A stretch of 38,040 bases of DNA from Planctomycetes bacterium UBA1146 (GCA_002311345.1 DCAA01000021.1:17713-55752); one strand, 5' to 3'. Counted from the first letter of the stretch, positions 1 to 7,909 are shown. The notes: a model not told the origin generated them from the sequence alone. Program-made: numbers and translations.

Positions 1-686
1 TCTGCTGGCGTTTCTTCTACGGCAGCTTGCACTTCAGGAGCTTCCTCGGTGGGCGCTTCGTTTGTCTCCTTCTTCTCGGTAACAAGATCCATTTTTGTTC
101 CTTTCTCATTTGAAACGGTTTCTTCTTTCGCAGCAGCCTCCTTGGCTTCCGGTTCTTTTGCGGCAGGTTCTTTTGCGGCAGCTTCCCTGGCGGCGGCTTC
201 CTTGGCGGCAGCTACCTTGTCGGCAACTACCTTGGCAGCAGCCTCCTTGGCGGCTTTTTCTTTTGCGTCAGCGGCAAACTTCTTCTTCTTGCCCTCGAGG
301 ATCTTCTTGCGCCGCTGCTCGCGAGCACCCTTACGATCGGCGGCATCCTTGCGTGCGGCTTCCTCTTTCTCGAGCTGCTTTCGATGCTTCTCGGTACGAA
401 CCTCGTCTGCCTTGGTGATGACCTCGGCGGCCTTGCCTTCTTTCCAGCCGAAACGCTTCTGGAACTTCTCGACCCGGCCTGCGGCATCGATGTAAGTCTG
501 CTTACCGGTATAGAAAGGATGCGAAGCACTCGAGATGTCGAGTTTGAAGAGCGGGTACTCGTTGCCATCTTCCCACTGAATCGTCTCGGTCGTGCGTACG
601 GTCGAGCGAGTCAGGAAGGAAAAATTCGCGTTACTGTCCTGAAAAACAACAGAACGGTAGTCATCAGGGTGAATGTCCTTTTTCAT
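1..686 (-). CDS. rpmE2: 50S ribosomal protein L31, type B, with long Ala/Lys/Glu-rich tail (partial)
   Basis: The first ~80 residues match bacterial ribosomal protein bL31 of the zinc-free type B: MKKDIHPDDYRSVVF at the start, then SSASHPFYTGKQ and AGRVEKFQKRFGW. The CxxC zinc ligands of type A are absent (YPLFKLD instead). bL31 sits on the large subunit at the bridge to the small subunit. Normal type B proteins are about 80-90 aa. Here the frame stays open for at least 228 codons and leaves the window at base 1, so the C-terminus is not seen. The extra ~145 residues are a charged helix-like stretch, then AAAKE/AAKEP units, then an acidic Glu/Pro part. An internal ATG near base 92 (MDLVTEKKE) follows an AGGAAC-like stretch and could mark a second start, but the reading frame is continuous. 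The ATG at 684-686 has GGAG nine bases upstream. The family call is sure; what the tail does is unknown. Confidence 0.9.
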   Translation of the reverse strand, partial: MKKDIHPDDYRSVVFQDSNANFSFLTRSTVRTTETIQWEDGNEYPLFKLDISSASHPFYTGKQTYIDAAGRVEKFQKRFGWKEGKAAEVITKADEVRTEKHRKQLEKEEAARKDAADRKGAREQRRKKILEGKKKKFAADAKEKAAKEAAAKVVADKVAAAKEAAAREAAAKEPAAKEPEAKEAAAKEETVSNEKGTKMDLVTEKKETNEAPTEEAPEVQAAVEETPA

Positions 687-994
687 ACGATCAATCTCCG
701 GTCGTCACCATTTCGAGTCGCCAGGATATCCCTGCACCGGCCACACACGCAGCCTCCTGGGTGAGGGGTCCTGAAACTCCATCCGCCCGCCAGTAGGATC
801 CCGGCCCCCGCTCGAGGCGATGACCCCGTAGCGAATTGACCCGGCTCCCTCCACAGCGGTGGACGGGATCTGAAATCGTACGAATCCACGCCTCTTACTG
901 CAAGGGAAGCCGTTTGATATCCCAACAACAACCCAGGCTTGTGTGGCCCGATCGCCCCCGATCCTCTACCATCAAGGTGGAGAGGGCTATACGC
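687..994. other. Intergenic region between divergent bL31 and cyclase genes
   Basis: These 308 bases separate the bL31 start (minus) from the cyclase start (plus) and should hold both promoters. I see no convincing -35/-10 pair for either. A TTGACC at 837-842 lacks a good -10 partner. There is an imperfect dyad at 846-868: TCCC-TCCAC, loop AGCG, GTGGA-C-GGGA, about nine pairs with one bulged C, which could be an operator. The cyclase frame stays open back to 836, but that part lacks an FHA-like sequence and is treated as non-coding. Confidence 0.5.
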
Positions 995-2566
995 ATGACA
1001 GTCCCCCTGACGCTACGCTTCCGGGATTCCTCCGGAGACCATCAGCATCAGATCAGTGCCGGCCAGACCGTCATCGGTCGCACCAAGGTCTGTGAATTAT
1101 TCATCAACGACGACACCATCTCCAGAAATCACGCCCGGATCTTCGAGCAAGATGGAGCTTACTTGCTGGAAGACCTCGACAGCAGAAACGGTGTCTTTGT
1201 CGGGGATCGTCCGGTGCAATCGGTACCTCTTGTCCCAGGCATGGTGCTACGGCTCGGGAATGTATCGATCCTCGTCGATGAAACGGGTGCCGCTGTATTC
1301 AACGTGCGGCTGTCAGATGACTTGCCCGAGCAGGGGGTGATGGACTCTCTCATCATCGATGATCTCCAGAAACATCTCGGAGAGAGTTCCGCAGGAACAA
1401 ACCAAGAAGGAACACCAGCAGGCCTCGGGGTCGCGCTCGAACTGTTCCAACACGCTGCCGAAACTCTACTCACCGGATCGGACCTCTCCGAGGTCACCGA
1501 GGGGGCGGTCGGGCTCGCGCTGAAGTCTCTACCGGTGGATCGTGGTTTCCTGAGCCTGACCGAAGACGGGCAACTGGTCCCCCACGCCACCCAGGCTCAG
1601 AGTGATCTAGATACGAATCGCCCGATGCAACTCTCGCGGACCATTGCAAAACAGGTGATGGAAGATCGTACCGCGGTACTGATCCGAGACACCGGTAGCA
1701 TGGAAGGCCTGGCCACGGCTCACAGTATCGTTCAGATGAAAATCCAGTCCGCCATGTGTGCCCCCCTCATTTCCGGAGATGAGGTGGTCGGCATCATCTA
1801 CGTCGACTGCGTCGACTCGAAAAAAATCCTCACATCGGAGCACCTCGGGATCATCTGCGTACTTGCACTGATGGTCTCGAGTGCACTGGAACAATATCGA
1901 CTGCGCCAGTCGATGGAAGAAGAGAAACGACGCCGCGAGGAACTCTCCTGTCGCCTGTCGCCCAATGTCGTCGAGAGAGTTCTGGCCGGCAAAGCGGAAC
2001 TCGGTTCCAAGGAGACGGAGATCACGGTGCTATTCGCTGACATGGTCGGGTTCACATCGATGTCTGAAAAACATGAACCACGTCAGGTGGTGGAACTCCT
2101 CAACGACCTCTTCGACGCCCTGACCGATGAAGTGTTCCGTCAGGACGGCACTCTCGACAAGTACATCGGGGACGCCCTCATCGCCTTCTTTGGTGCCCCC
2201 GAGGAACAGACCGACCATCCGCAGAGAGCCCTCAGGGCCGGCCTCGCGATGCAGAAACGACTCAAACAGCTCGCCGAACTACACCCGGACTGGCCCCCAC
2301 TGAGCATGAGGATCGGCATCAACTCGGGGATGGCGGTGGTCGGAGACATCGGCTCCAAACAGCGTCGCGACTACACCGTGATCGGTGATACGGTGAACGT
2401 TGCCAGTCGTCTCGAATCCCAGGTCGCACACGCCGGAGAGGTTGTGATCGGGCCGCTGACCGCCGAGCGGTGCAGCAACGACTTCGAACTGGAAGAGCTG
2501 GAAGAAACCGCACTCAAGGGAAAGAGCCAAGTGGTGCGCACCTGGAAGGTGATTTCAGAGAAGTGA
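995..2566 (+). CDS. FHA-GAF-class III adenylate/guanylate cyclase
   Basis: A 523-aa signalling protein expected to make a cyclic nucleotide (probably cAMP) from NTP in the cytoplasm. Residues ~7-95 are an FHA domain, which binds phosphothreonine peptides (IGRTKVCE, SRNHARI, DSRNGVFVG). Residues ~150-310 look like a GAF domain (CAPLISGDEVVGIIYVD). A short coiled stretch (SMEEEKRRREEL) leads to the class III catalytic domain at ~335-515. Catalytic residues are visible: metal Asp in LFADMVGF (~346) and in KYIGDALIAFFG, the Lys of LDKYIGD and the Asp of VIGDTVN that favour adenine, and Asn/Arg of NVASRLE. No membrane segment is seen. The ATG at 995 was chosen because GGAGAGGG precedes it at 979-986 and the FHA strand begins right after; a longer frame from 836 is not supported. 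It stands alone and converges on clpX. Which kinase supplies its FHA ligand is not visible here. Confidence 0.9.
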   Translation: MTVPLTLRFRDSSGDHQHQISAGQTVIGRTKVCELFINDDTISRNHARIFEQDGAYLLEDLDSRNGVFVGDRPVQSVPLVPGMVLRLGNVSILVDETGAAVFNVRLSDDLPEQGVMDSLIIDDLQKHLGESSAGTNQEGTPAGLGVALELFQHAAETLLTGSDLSEVTEGAVGLALKSLPVDRGFLSLTEDGQLVPHATQAQSDLDTNRPMQLSRTIAKQVMEDRTAVLIRDTGSMEGLATAHSIVQMKIQSAMCAPLISGDEVVGIIYVDCVDSKKILTSEHLGIICVLALMVSSALEQYRLRQSMEEEKRRREELSCRLSPNVVERVLAGKAELGSKETEITVLFADMVGFTSMSEKHEPRQVVELLNDLFDALTDEVFRQDGTLDKYIGDALIAFFGAPEEQTDHPQRALRAGLAMQKRLKQLAELHPDWPPLSMRIGINSGMAVVGDIGSKQRRDYTVIGDTVNVASRLESQVAHAGEVVIGPLTAERCSNDFELEELEETALKGKSQVVRTWKVISEK

Positions 2567-2568
2567 TC

Positions 2569-2588
2569 CGGGCAGGTCTAACTGCCCG
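2569..2588. terminator. Hairpin between convergent stop codons of cyclase and clpX
   Basis: CGGGCAG, loop GTCTAA, CTGCCCG: a perfect seven-pair stem that fills the 22-base gap between the cyclase stop (2564-2566) and the clpX stop (2589-2591). It would form on transcripts from either side. Neither side has a U-tract, so intrinsic termination is uncertain; 3'-end protection is an alternative. Confidence 0.45.
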
Positions 2589-4022
2589 TCAAGCGGCGGT
2601 CTCTCCGCTGGAGGCTTCTTCGTCGGGATCGGGCTGCGGTTCTGCTTGAGGGGATGCGCCCGGATCTTCCGAAGTCTCTTCTAGCGGCTCGAGCCGTAAG
2701 GGTTCCGGCGCCGTCGTACGATCTTTGAGTGCCAGCACCCGCTCCTCGTCGACCACGACCTTTATTCCCTTCATCTCTTTTCCGCTGATGTCGAAGATGA
2801 TGTCTCTCATCAGATCCTCGATCACCGAACGCAAACCTCGTGCACCGGTACCACGTTTGCGAGCCATCTTGGCCACCTCCTGCAGGGCATCTGGTGTGAA
2901 TTCCAGATCACCGCCCTCCATGCGGAAGAACTCGCGATACTGGCGCACGAGCGCATTGCGAGGTTCGGTAAGAACCCTGACCAGATCGGCGTCATCGAGA
3001 GGTTGCAATGCCGTGATCACCGGGAGTCGCCCCACGAACTCCGGAATCATGCCGTAGCGCAGAAGATCCTGGACCCCCGCATGGGAGAAGAGCCGCGCCC
3101 GTTCGTGAAGATCCTCGAGATCGATCGCATCCCGGTCCTGGATAGAAGCATCCTCCGCCCTCCGGAAGCCGACTTTCTTGGCGTTGAGGCGCTCGGCAAT
3201 GATCTCCGGAAGACCATCGAATGCACCACCGCAGATGAACAGAATGTGGGTGGTGTCGAGCTGGATGTACTGCTGCTCGGGATGCTTGCGCCCACCCTGG
3301 GGGGGGATGTTCGCAACAGTGCCCTCGAGAATTTTGAGGAGCGCTTGTTGCACTCCTTCACCGGAAACATCTCGCGTAATGGAGACATTCTGGGTCGCTT
3401 TGCCGATCTTGTCGACCTCGTCGATGAAGATGATGCCTCGCTGCGCTTTCTCGATGTCGTAGTCTGCCGCCATCACCAGTTTTAGCAGCAGATTCTCCAC
3501 GTCCTCTCCAACATAACCAGCTTCTGTAAGAGTGGTGGCATCTCCGATGGCGAAGGGAACATCGAGTGACCGAGCGAGAGTTCGCGCCATCAATGTCTTG
3601 CCGCTTCCGGTCGGCCCGATCAGCAGTATGTTCGACTTTTCGATTTCCACCTTGTCTTCGTCATCACCGGACTCATCCTTAGCATCAAGATGGACCAGAC
3701 GGCGAAAATGCAAGTGCACCGCCACCGCAAGAGTTCGTTTCGCATCTTCCTGGCCGATGACCCAGGATTCCAACTCCTTGTACAGTTCCCGTGGTGTCGG
3801 AACATCTTCGATCAGTCGCGGAGGTTCGGAAGTTGCTTCCGGGAGTGTTGTCTCGTTGATGAGGGTGTAACAGAGATCGACACATTCGTTGCAGACGTAG
3901 ACCCCGGGTGGTCCGGCGATCAACCGCTCCACATCGTTGGAATCCTTGCCGCAGAAACTGCAACTCTCGGGGCGTTGCGGAGGGCCACCTTCTGACCCGG
4001 AACCTCGCGTCGTGCCTACCAT
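2589..4022 (-). CDS. clpX: ATP-dependent Clp protease ATP-binding subunit ClpX
   Basis: ClpX is the AAA+ unfoldase that feeds tagged substrates into ClpP. The 477-aa protein shows the N-terminal zinc-binding domain (CSFC at 21-24 and CNEC at 44-47), Walker A GPTGSGKT at 136-143, Walker B FIDEVDKI near 199-206, the pore-loop GYVGEDVENLL, and an IGF-type ClpP-docking loop written as VGF (AKKVGF). An acidic insert (KDESGDDEDK) lies before Walker A, and a ~40-residue Pro/Glu-rich tail follows the core, making it longer than the usual ~420 aa. It is the last gene of tig-clpP-clpX, 16 bases after the clpP stop. The ATG at 4022 has only a weak Shine-Dalgarno, so it probably depends on coupling to clpP. 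Confidence 0.97.
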   Translation of the reverse strand: MVGTTRGSGSEGGPPQRPESCSFCGKDSNDVERLIAGPPGVYVCNECVDLCYTLINETTLPEATSEPPRLIEDVPTPRELYKELESWVIGQEDAKRTLAVAVHLHFRRLVHLDAKDESGDDEDKVEIEKSNILLIGPTGSGKTLMARTLARSLDVPFAIGDATTLTEAGYVGEDVENLLLKLVMAADYDIEKAQRGIIFIDEVDKIGKATQNVSITRDVSGEGVQQALLKILEGTVANIPPQGGRKHPEQQYIQLDTTHILFICGGAFDGLPEIIAERLNAKKVGFRRAEDASIQDRDAIDLEDLHERARLFSHAGVQDLLRYGMIPEFVGRLPVITALQPLDDADLVRVLTEPRNALVRQYREFFRMEGGDLEFTPDALQEVAKMARKRGTGARGLRSVIEDLMRDIIFDISGKEMKGIKVVVDEERVLALKDRTTAPEPLRLEPLEETSEDPGASPQAEPQPDPDEEASSGETAA

Positions 4023-4038
4023 CGTTACTACCAGGGCC

Positions 4039-4680
4039 CTAGGTGGTCGCCGTGGCTGGCTTGAGGGTTTCGATCACCTGGTCGACCAGGCCATAATCCT
4101 TGGCCTCACTGGCTGACATGAAGAAATCCCAGTGGGAGTCCTCCTCGATAGCGCTGGCGTCCTTGCTTGTGTGCTTCGACAGGATCTCACACAGGACTTC
4201 TTTATTGCGCTTGATCTCCTTGGCCTGGATTTCGATGTCCATCGCAGTTCCCTGAGCACCTCCCCACGGCTGGTGAATCATGATGCGAGAGTGCGGCAGA
4301 GCGTGACGCTTGCCCGCGGTTCCAGCAGCCAGCAGCACGGCTCCCATCGACGAGGCCTGGCCGATGCAGAAGGTTGCAATGTCACATTGCACGAATTGCA
4401 TCGTGTCGTAGATTGCAAGACCCGCCGATACGGATCCGCCAGGGCTGTTGATGTAGATATTGATATCCTGGTTGCGGTTGTCAGAAACCAAAAACAAGAT
4501 CTGAGCGATGACCAGATTGGCGGTGTGATCGTGGATGGCATCCCCGATGAAAACAATCCTGTCCTTGAGTAGCCTCGAAAAGATGTCATAGGAACGCTCG
4601 CCGCGTCCCGTCTTCTCGATGACAAAAGGCACGAGGTTGTCGTGAATATTGTCAATCTTGCGCATCATCTCGTCGTTCAT
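4039..4680 (-). CDS. clpP: ATP-dependent Clp protease proteolytic subunit ClpP
   Basis: The serine peptidase of the ClpXP complex, a cytoplasmic tetradecameric barrel. At 213 aa it has normal length. The catalytic triad is clear: Ser111 in QASSMGAV, His136 in RIMIHQPWGG and Asp185 in HWDFFMSA. INSPGGSVSAGLAIYD forms the oxyanion region. It lies 35 bases after tig and 16 before clpX, in the classical order. The ATG at 4680 follows a strong AGGGGGA site. A small hairpin in the tig-clpP gap overlaps the edge of that site. No second clpP copy is in the window. Confidence 0.98.
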   Translation of the reverse strand: MNDEMMRKIDNIHDNLVPFVIEKTGRGERSYDIFSRLLKDRIVFIGDAIHDHTANLVIAQILFLVSDNRNQDINIYINSPGGSVSAGLAIYDTMQFVQCDIATFCIGQASSMGAVLLAAGTAGKRHALPHSRIMIHQPWGGAQGTAMDIEIQAKEIKRNKEVLCEILSKHTSKDASAIEEDSHWDFFMSASEAKDYGLVDQVIETLKPATATT

Positions 4681-4687
4681 CCGTCCC

Positions 4688-4700
4688 CCTGGGTTCCAGG
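4688..4700 (-). promoter_or_regulatory. Small hairpin touching the clpP ribosome binding site
   Basis: On the mRNA this reads CCTGG, loop AAC, CCAGG. Its 3' arm runs into the AGGGGGA Shine-Dalgarno of clpP (4684-4690). The stem is only five pairs, so any effect on coupling of clpP to tig translation is a guess. Confidence 0.3.
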
Positions 4701-4715
4701 CGGGCTCCAGCGATT

Positions 4716-6092
4716 TCAGGCGCCGGAGACCTTGGCCTTCTTTCGTAGCATCTGTTTGACTTTCTCTCGTCTCATGCCGTTGCGCAACTCTGTCAACATA
4801 CCGCCTTGGCGGTACTGTTCGATCACCTGTTCCAGCGGTTGCCGGTAAGTGGTGGCGATCGCCTGGAGTCGCTGAACAACCTCATCTTCGGTAACAAACA
4901 CCTTTTCCTCGTCTGCGATGCGATCGAGAACGAAGATGCGGCCCAGTTCCTGGCGGGCCTGTGTCTCCATCGCCGAGTCCTTGTTTGCCTCGGCACGCGC
5001 ATCTTCCTCCGATTTGCCTTCCCGGGTCAACTCCATCACTCGCCGCTGGGTCAATGATTCCTGGCGCTGCGAGAGCAATGAATCGGGAAGTTCCATCTCT
5101 ACCGCATCTCCTACCTTTTCAGCCAGTAACTCTTCCTGGCGCGAATCCTCCTGGTGCTTACGGGTTGCTTCCAGGTTTTCGCGAACCTTGGTACGGAGAT
5201 CCTCCTCCGACTCGACGCCGAGGCGTTCGAGGAAAGCTTCGTCAAGTTCGGGCGTCACTTTTTTCTTGGCATCGCGCAGCGTCAGGCGCAGCGTTGCAGC
5301 CTTCTCGCGATGGTCAGCATCGGGGAAATCATCAGGGACCTGGACCGGCCTCTCGATTACATCGTCCTGGGCGGCACCGACAAGCGCCTCACCGAGGTCA
5401 GGGATTTCCATCGCGTCGATGATATTTTCGCCGATCTTCATAACGACCTCGGGTCGTTCGAAGATGGGTTCATCTTCGACCAACAGCGCCAGATCGACCA
5501 CGACGTAGTCGCCGTCCGCTTGCTCGCCGATATCCATCGGTTCGAGAGTCGAGGACTGCTCGCAGATCATCTCGACCTCGCGATCGACTTCGGTTTCCTC
5601 GATCTTGACCGATTCGGCCTTGATCTTGATCCCTTTGTACTCGGGAAGATCGAAGGTGGGTTGGATATCGAAGACGATCTCGAAGGTGAAGGGGGCATCG
5701 GCGACGAATTCATCATTCTCGAAGGTGACGCTGCTCAGCAGAGGTTTCCACTCAGCGGCCTCGAACTGCTCCTCGACGGCGCGCCCCTTCAACTCCTCCT
5801 CGACATCGGTCTGGACGCCGGTGCGATAGCGTTTCTTCATCAGCGCCAGCGGCGCCTTGCCCTTGCGGAATCCCGGGACCTGCACCGTGTCGCGCAACTG
5901 GCGGTAGGTGTTATCGAGTTCTTCCTCGACCTTTTCCTGCGAGATTTCGATCTTGAGTCGCTTGCGGCAGGGTCCCTCCTCGACCACCTCGACCTGGCTG
6001 ACGATGGTCGACTTGGCCTCATCGGCACCCTCGGAGATGGTGTCGACGGGCGCATCTTCGGTGTTCGGGTCGGCAGATTCGGCGTCGCTCAT
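4716..6092 (-). CDS. tig: Trigger factor, ribosome-associated chaperone
   Basis: Trigger factor binds the ribosome near the exit tunnel and shields nascent chains. The ribosome-binding domain near residues 50-110 carries the signature GFRKGKAPLALMKKRY. A diverged FKBP-like region follows (roughly 200-285, DLGEALVGAAQDDV), then a long helical C-terminal chaperone region (LDEAFLERLGVESEEDLR onward). About 40 acidic residues precede the ribosome-binding domain, which is unusual. The protein is 458 aa from the ATG at 6092, chosen because AGAGAGGA lies just upstream; an in-frame start at 6125 would run into leader hairpins. It heads the tig-clpP-clpX operon and has its own good promoter. Confidence 0.93.
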   Translation of the reverse strand: MSDAESADPNTEDAPVDTISEGADEAKSTIVSQVEVVEEGPCRKRLKIEISQEKVEEELDNTYRQLRDTVQVPGFRKGKAPLALMKKRYRTGVQTDVEEELKGRAVEEQFEAAEWKPLLSSVTFENDEFVADAPFTFEIVFDIQPTFDLPEYKGIKIKAESVKIEETEVDREVEMICEQSSTLEPMDIGEQADGDYVVVDLALLVEDEPIFERPEVVMKIGENIIDAMEIPDLGEALVGAAQDDVIERPVQVPDDFPDADHREKAATLRLTLRDAKKKVTPELDEAFLERLGVESEEDLRTKVRENLEATRKHQEDSRQEELLAEKVGDAVEMELPDSLLSQRQESLTQRRVMELTREGKSEEDARAEANKDSAMETQARQELGRIFVLDRIADEEKVFVTEDEVVQRLQAIATTYRQPLEQVIEQYRQGGMLTELRNGMRREKVKQMLRKKAKVSGA

Positions 6093-6104
6093 GAGGTCCT
6101 CTCT

Positions 6105-6133
6105 GCCCGTTCTCGGGCCTGGCACGATGCCAG
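6105..6133 (-). promoter_or_regulatory. Two tandem hairpins at the 5' end of the tig-clpP-clpX mRNA
   Basis: Read on the minus strand from the promoter: CTGGCA, loop TCG, TGCCAG (6133-6119, six perfect pairs), directly followed by GCCCG, loop AGAA, CGGGC (6118-6105, five pairs). They begin at about the expected transcription start and end a few bases before the tig Shine-Dalgarno. They may stabilise the transcript or tune tig translation. Confidence 0.5.
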
Positions 6134-6140
6134 ATCGGAA

Positions 6141-6169
6141 ATCATGGTCGCACCCTACAGAAGTGTCAA
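6141..6169 (-). promoter_or_regulatory. Sigma70-type promoter of tig-clpP-clpX
   Basis: A perfect -35 box TTGACA (6169-6164) is followed by a 17-base spacer and a -10-like CATGAT (6146-6141). Transcription would start near 6134, about 40 bases before the tig ATG. The fit in spacing and position is good; the -10 matches four of six. Confidence 0.65.
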
Positions 6170-6208
6170 CGCTTGCCGGTGGTTGGATGCTCCCGAAACG
6201 AGTGAATT

Positions 6209-6231
6209 GCCGAAATTCGTCAGAATTCGGC
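6209..6231. promoter_or_regulatory. Inverted repeat between tig and serine hydrolase genes
   Basis: GCCGAAATTC, four bases GTCA, GAATTCGGC: nine pairs with one bulged A, in the divergent gap upstream of the tig promoter and about 80 bases before the hydrolase start. It resembles an operator, but no regulator is suggested by the neighbours. Confidence 0.35.
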
Positions 6232-6312
6232 GGGCGCCACTGATAATTGGCCAGCGCATCTGGTTATCGAGCCCTGGCATTCATGCGACCCTCCACAATC
6301 AGGAGCGCCACC

Positions 6313-7785
6313 ATGACCACTGACAACCGGAGCGATGCCCTCGAGCCTCGGGTCCGCACGCTGAAGCGAGCCCTCTGCCTGTTCTGTCGACTGATCGCAG
6401 CAGGGTTATTTGTTGTGGCTACGAGTACGCACAGCGTTCCTGTGGCTGAAGCTTCTGCGCAAACTGCGGCCGCACTGGTCCAGAAGATCATCGATGATCG
6501 AGTCGAGGCCGGACTCGCCCCTGCGCTTGTGGTGGGCATCGTCCGCAAAGACGGAACCAAGGAGTTCTATGCCGCGGGTACGCTGAAGGCGAATGGCACC
6601 GAGCAAGTGGATGAGAACACGATCTTCGAGATCGGTTCCATCAGTAAGGTGTTCACGACTCTGTTGATGGCCCAGATGGAGGAGCAGGGGGATCTCGAGT
6701 TCTCCGATCACGCACAGAGTTTCCTGCCAGCCGGGGTCACGATGCCCATCAAGGAGGGGATCTCCCAGCCCTCTGGAGAAACTCCCCCAACGCACATCGC
6801 GCTGGAACATCTTGCCACCCATACCTCGGGGCTTCCGAGAATGCCGAGCAACTTCCAGCCGAAGGAACCCAGTAACCCCTTCGCGGATTACACCTGCCAG
6901 CGGCTGTATGACTTCCTTTCAAGCCACGCGCTGGCGGGAGAGATGGGCCAGATAGTCTATTCGAACCTTGGCATGGGATTGCTCGGTCACATCCTGGAGC
7001 TTCAAAGCGGCAAGAGTTACGAGCAGTTGCTCATCGTCTGGATCTGCGAACCACTGGGCATGAACAGCACCACTACCAGGCCGAGGACTCGAGATGCCGC
7101 CCGGGTGGCGACAGCTCACATGGGAAGCACGCCAGTTGCTGCCTGGGACTTTGCAGCCCTTGCCGGTTGCGGTGACATCAACTCCACCGCCAAAGATATG
7201 CTCATTTTTGCCGCGGCGAATTTGGGGCAGGTGGATACACCGCTGCTGAACGCGATGCAACTTTGCCACGCTCCGCGTGTGACCTCTGCCAAGTCGCCAG
7301 TGAAGATTGGACTTGGCTGGCATCTCCTGGGCCAGCCCGAACGTGAGATCATCTGGCATAACGGCGGTACCTACGGCTTTGCCAGCTTCATGGGTTTTCG
7401 ACCCGACACCGGCGAGGGCGTGATTATCCTGAGCAACGCGAGTTACCGCGGCGTGGATCGTATCGGCTTCCACCTGCTCGATGACGGCCACAAGCTGGAC
7501 AAGTTACCCGAGTTGGTCACGATCGACCCCCGGATCCTCGCCGACTATGTTGGAATTTATTCGTTGAATCCCGATATGAAATTAACGATCAAGAACGACA
7601 ACGATCAGTTGTTCGTCATGGTGTCGGGGCAGCCGTTCTTTCCGGTATATCCAACTGGGCGTGACGAGTTCGCTTTCAAGGTAGCGGATGCCCGGATCAG
7701 CTTCGTCCGCAATCAGCAGGGGAAGGTTGACCGGCTCGTCCTGCACCAGGATGGTCTCGACCAAGAGGCCCTGAAAACGAACTAG
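6313..7785 (+). CDS. Secreted serine hydrolase, class C beta-lactamase/DD-peptidase family
   Basis: A 490-aa penicillin-binding-protein-like hydrolase. The N-terminus has a basic stretch (RVRTLKRA) and a hydrophobic segment at ~21-37 ending near VAEASAQ, consistent with export. Active-site motifs of the family are visible: SISK with nucleophile Ser109 and Lys112, Y-S-N near 216 (VYSNLGMG), and HNGG at 349 in place of KTG, as in AmpC/EstB-like members. A ~100-residue tail after the catalytic domain looks like the lipocalin-like extension of many such proteins. Family members include beta-lactamases, DD-peptidases and esterases, so substrate cannot be told. The ATG at 6313 has AGGAG at 6301-6305; an in-frame start at 6247 lacks a site. 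It is divergent from tig and followed by tandem hairpins. Confidence 0.88.
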   Translation: MTTDNRSDALEPRVRTLKRALCLFCRLIAAGLFVVATSTHSVPVAEASAQTAAALVQKIIDDRVEAGLAPALVVGIVRKDGTKEFYAAGTLKANGTEQVDENTIFEIGSISKVFTTLLMAQMEEQGDLEFSDHAQSFLPAGVTMPIKEGISQPSGETPPTHIALEHLATHTSGLPRMPSNFQPKEPSNPFADYTCQRLYDFLSSHALAGEMGQIVYSNLGMGLLGHILELQSGKSYEQLLIVWICEPLGMNSTTTRPRTRDAARVATAHMGSTPVAAWDFAALAGCGDINSTAKDMLIFAAANLGQVDTPLLNAMQLCHAPRVTSAKSPVKIGLGWHLLGQPEREIIWHNGGTYGFASFMGFRPDTGEGVIILSNASYRGVDRIGFHLLDDGHKLDKLPELVTIDPRILADYVGIYSLNPDMKLTIKNDNDQLFVMVSGQPFFPVYPTGRDEFAFKVADARISFVRNQQGKVDRLVLHQDGLDQEALKTN

Positions 7786-7813
7786 GCAGCGCCTATAGAC
7801 ACCCTTGGTGTCT
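7783..7813 (+). terminator. Tandem hairpins after the serine hydrolase gene
   Basis: TAGGC, loop AGC, GCCTA (7783-7795) uses the stop codon as its first bases. AGACACC, loop CTT, GGTGTCT (7797-7813) follows at once. Both stems are perfect. No U-tract follows, so intrinsic termination is uncertain. Confidence 0.5.
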
Positions 7814-7837
7814 CGTGGGTTGGATTCTGGTGAAAAA

Positions 7838-7909
7838 AGCGGGTGATGGGAATCGAACCCACGACATTCACGTTGGCAACGTGACGCTCTACCGCTGAGC
7901 TACACCCGC
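7838..7909 (-). tRNA. tRNA-Gly (anticodon GCC)
   Basis: A full cloverleaf reads on the minus strand: acceptor GCGGGTG/CACCCGC, D-arm GCTC-AGCGGTA-GAGC, anticodon stem TCACG/CGTGA around loop TTGCCAA with anticodon GCC, and T-arm GTGGG-TTCGATT-CCCAT. The discriminator is U. CCA is not encoded; a run of six T including the discriminator follows the acceptor stem and may help termination. Confidence 0.97.

Noticed and set aside
49..495. Plus-strand Ala/Ser-rich frame at the left edge
   Set aside because: It is the antisense shadow of the repetitive bL31 tail, whose N-terminal domain is a clear family match on the minus strand.
6242..6247. GATAAT as -10 box for the serine hydrolase
   Set aside because: No acceptable -35 box lies at 16-18 bases upstream.
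5154..6323. Long plus-strand frame (389 codons) opposite tig
   Set aside because: It is antisense to trigger factor, with Asp/Leu-rich shadow sequence and no family motif.
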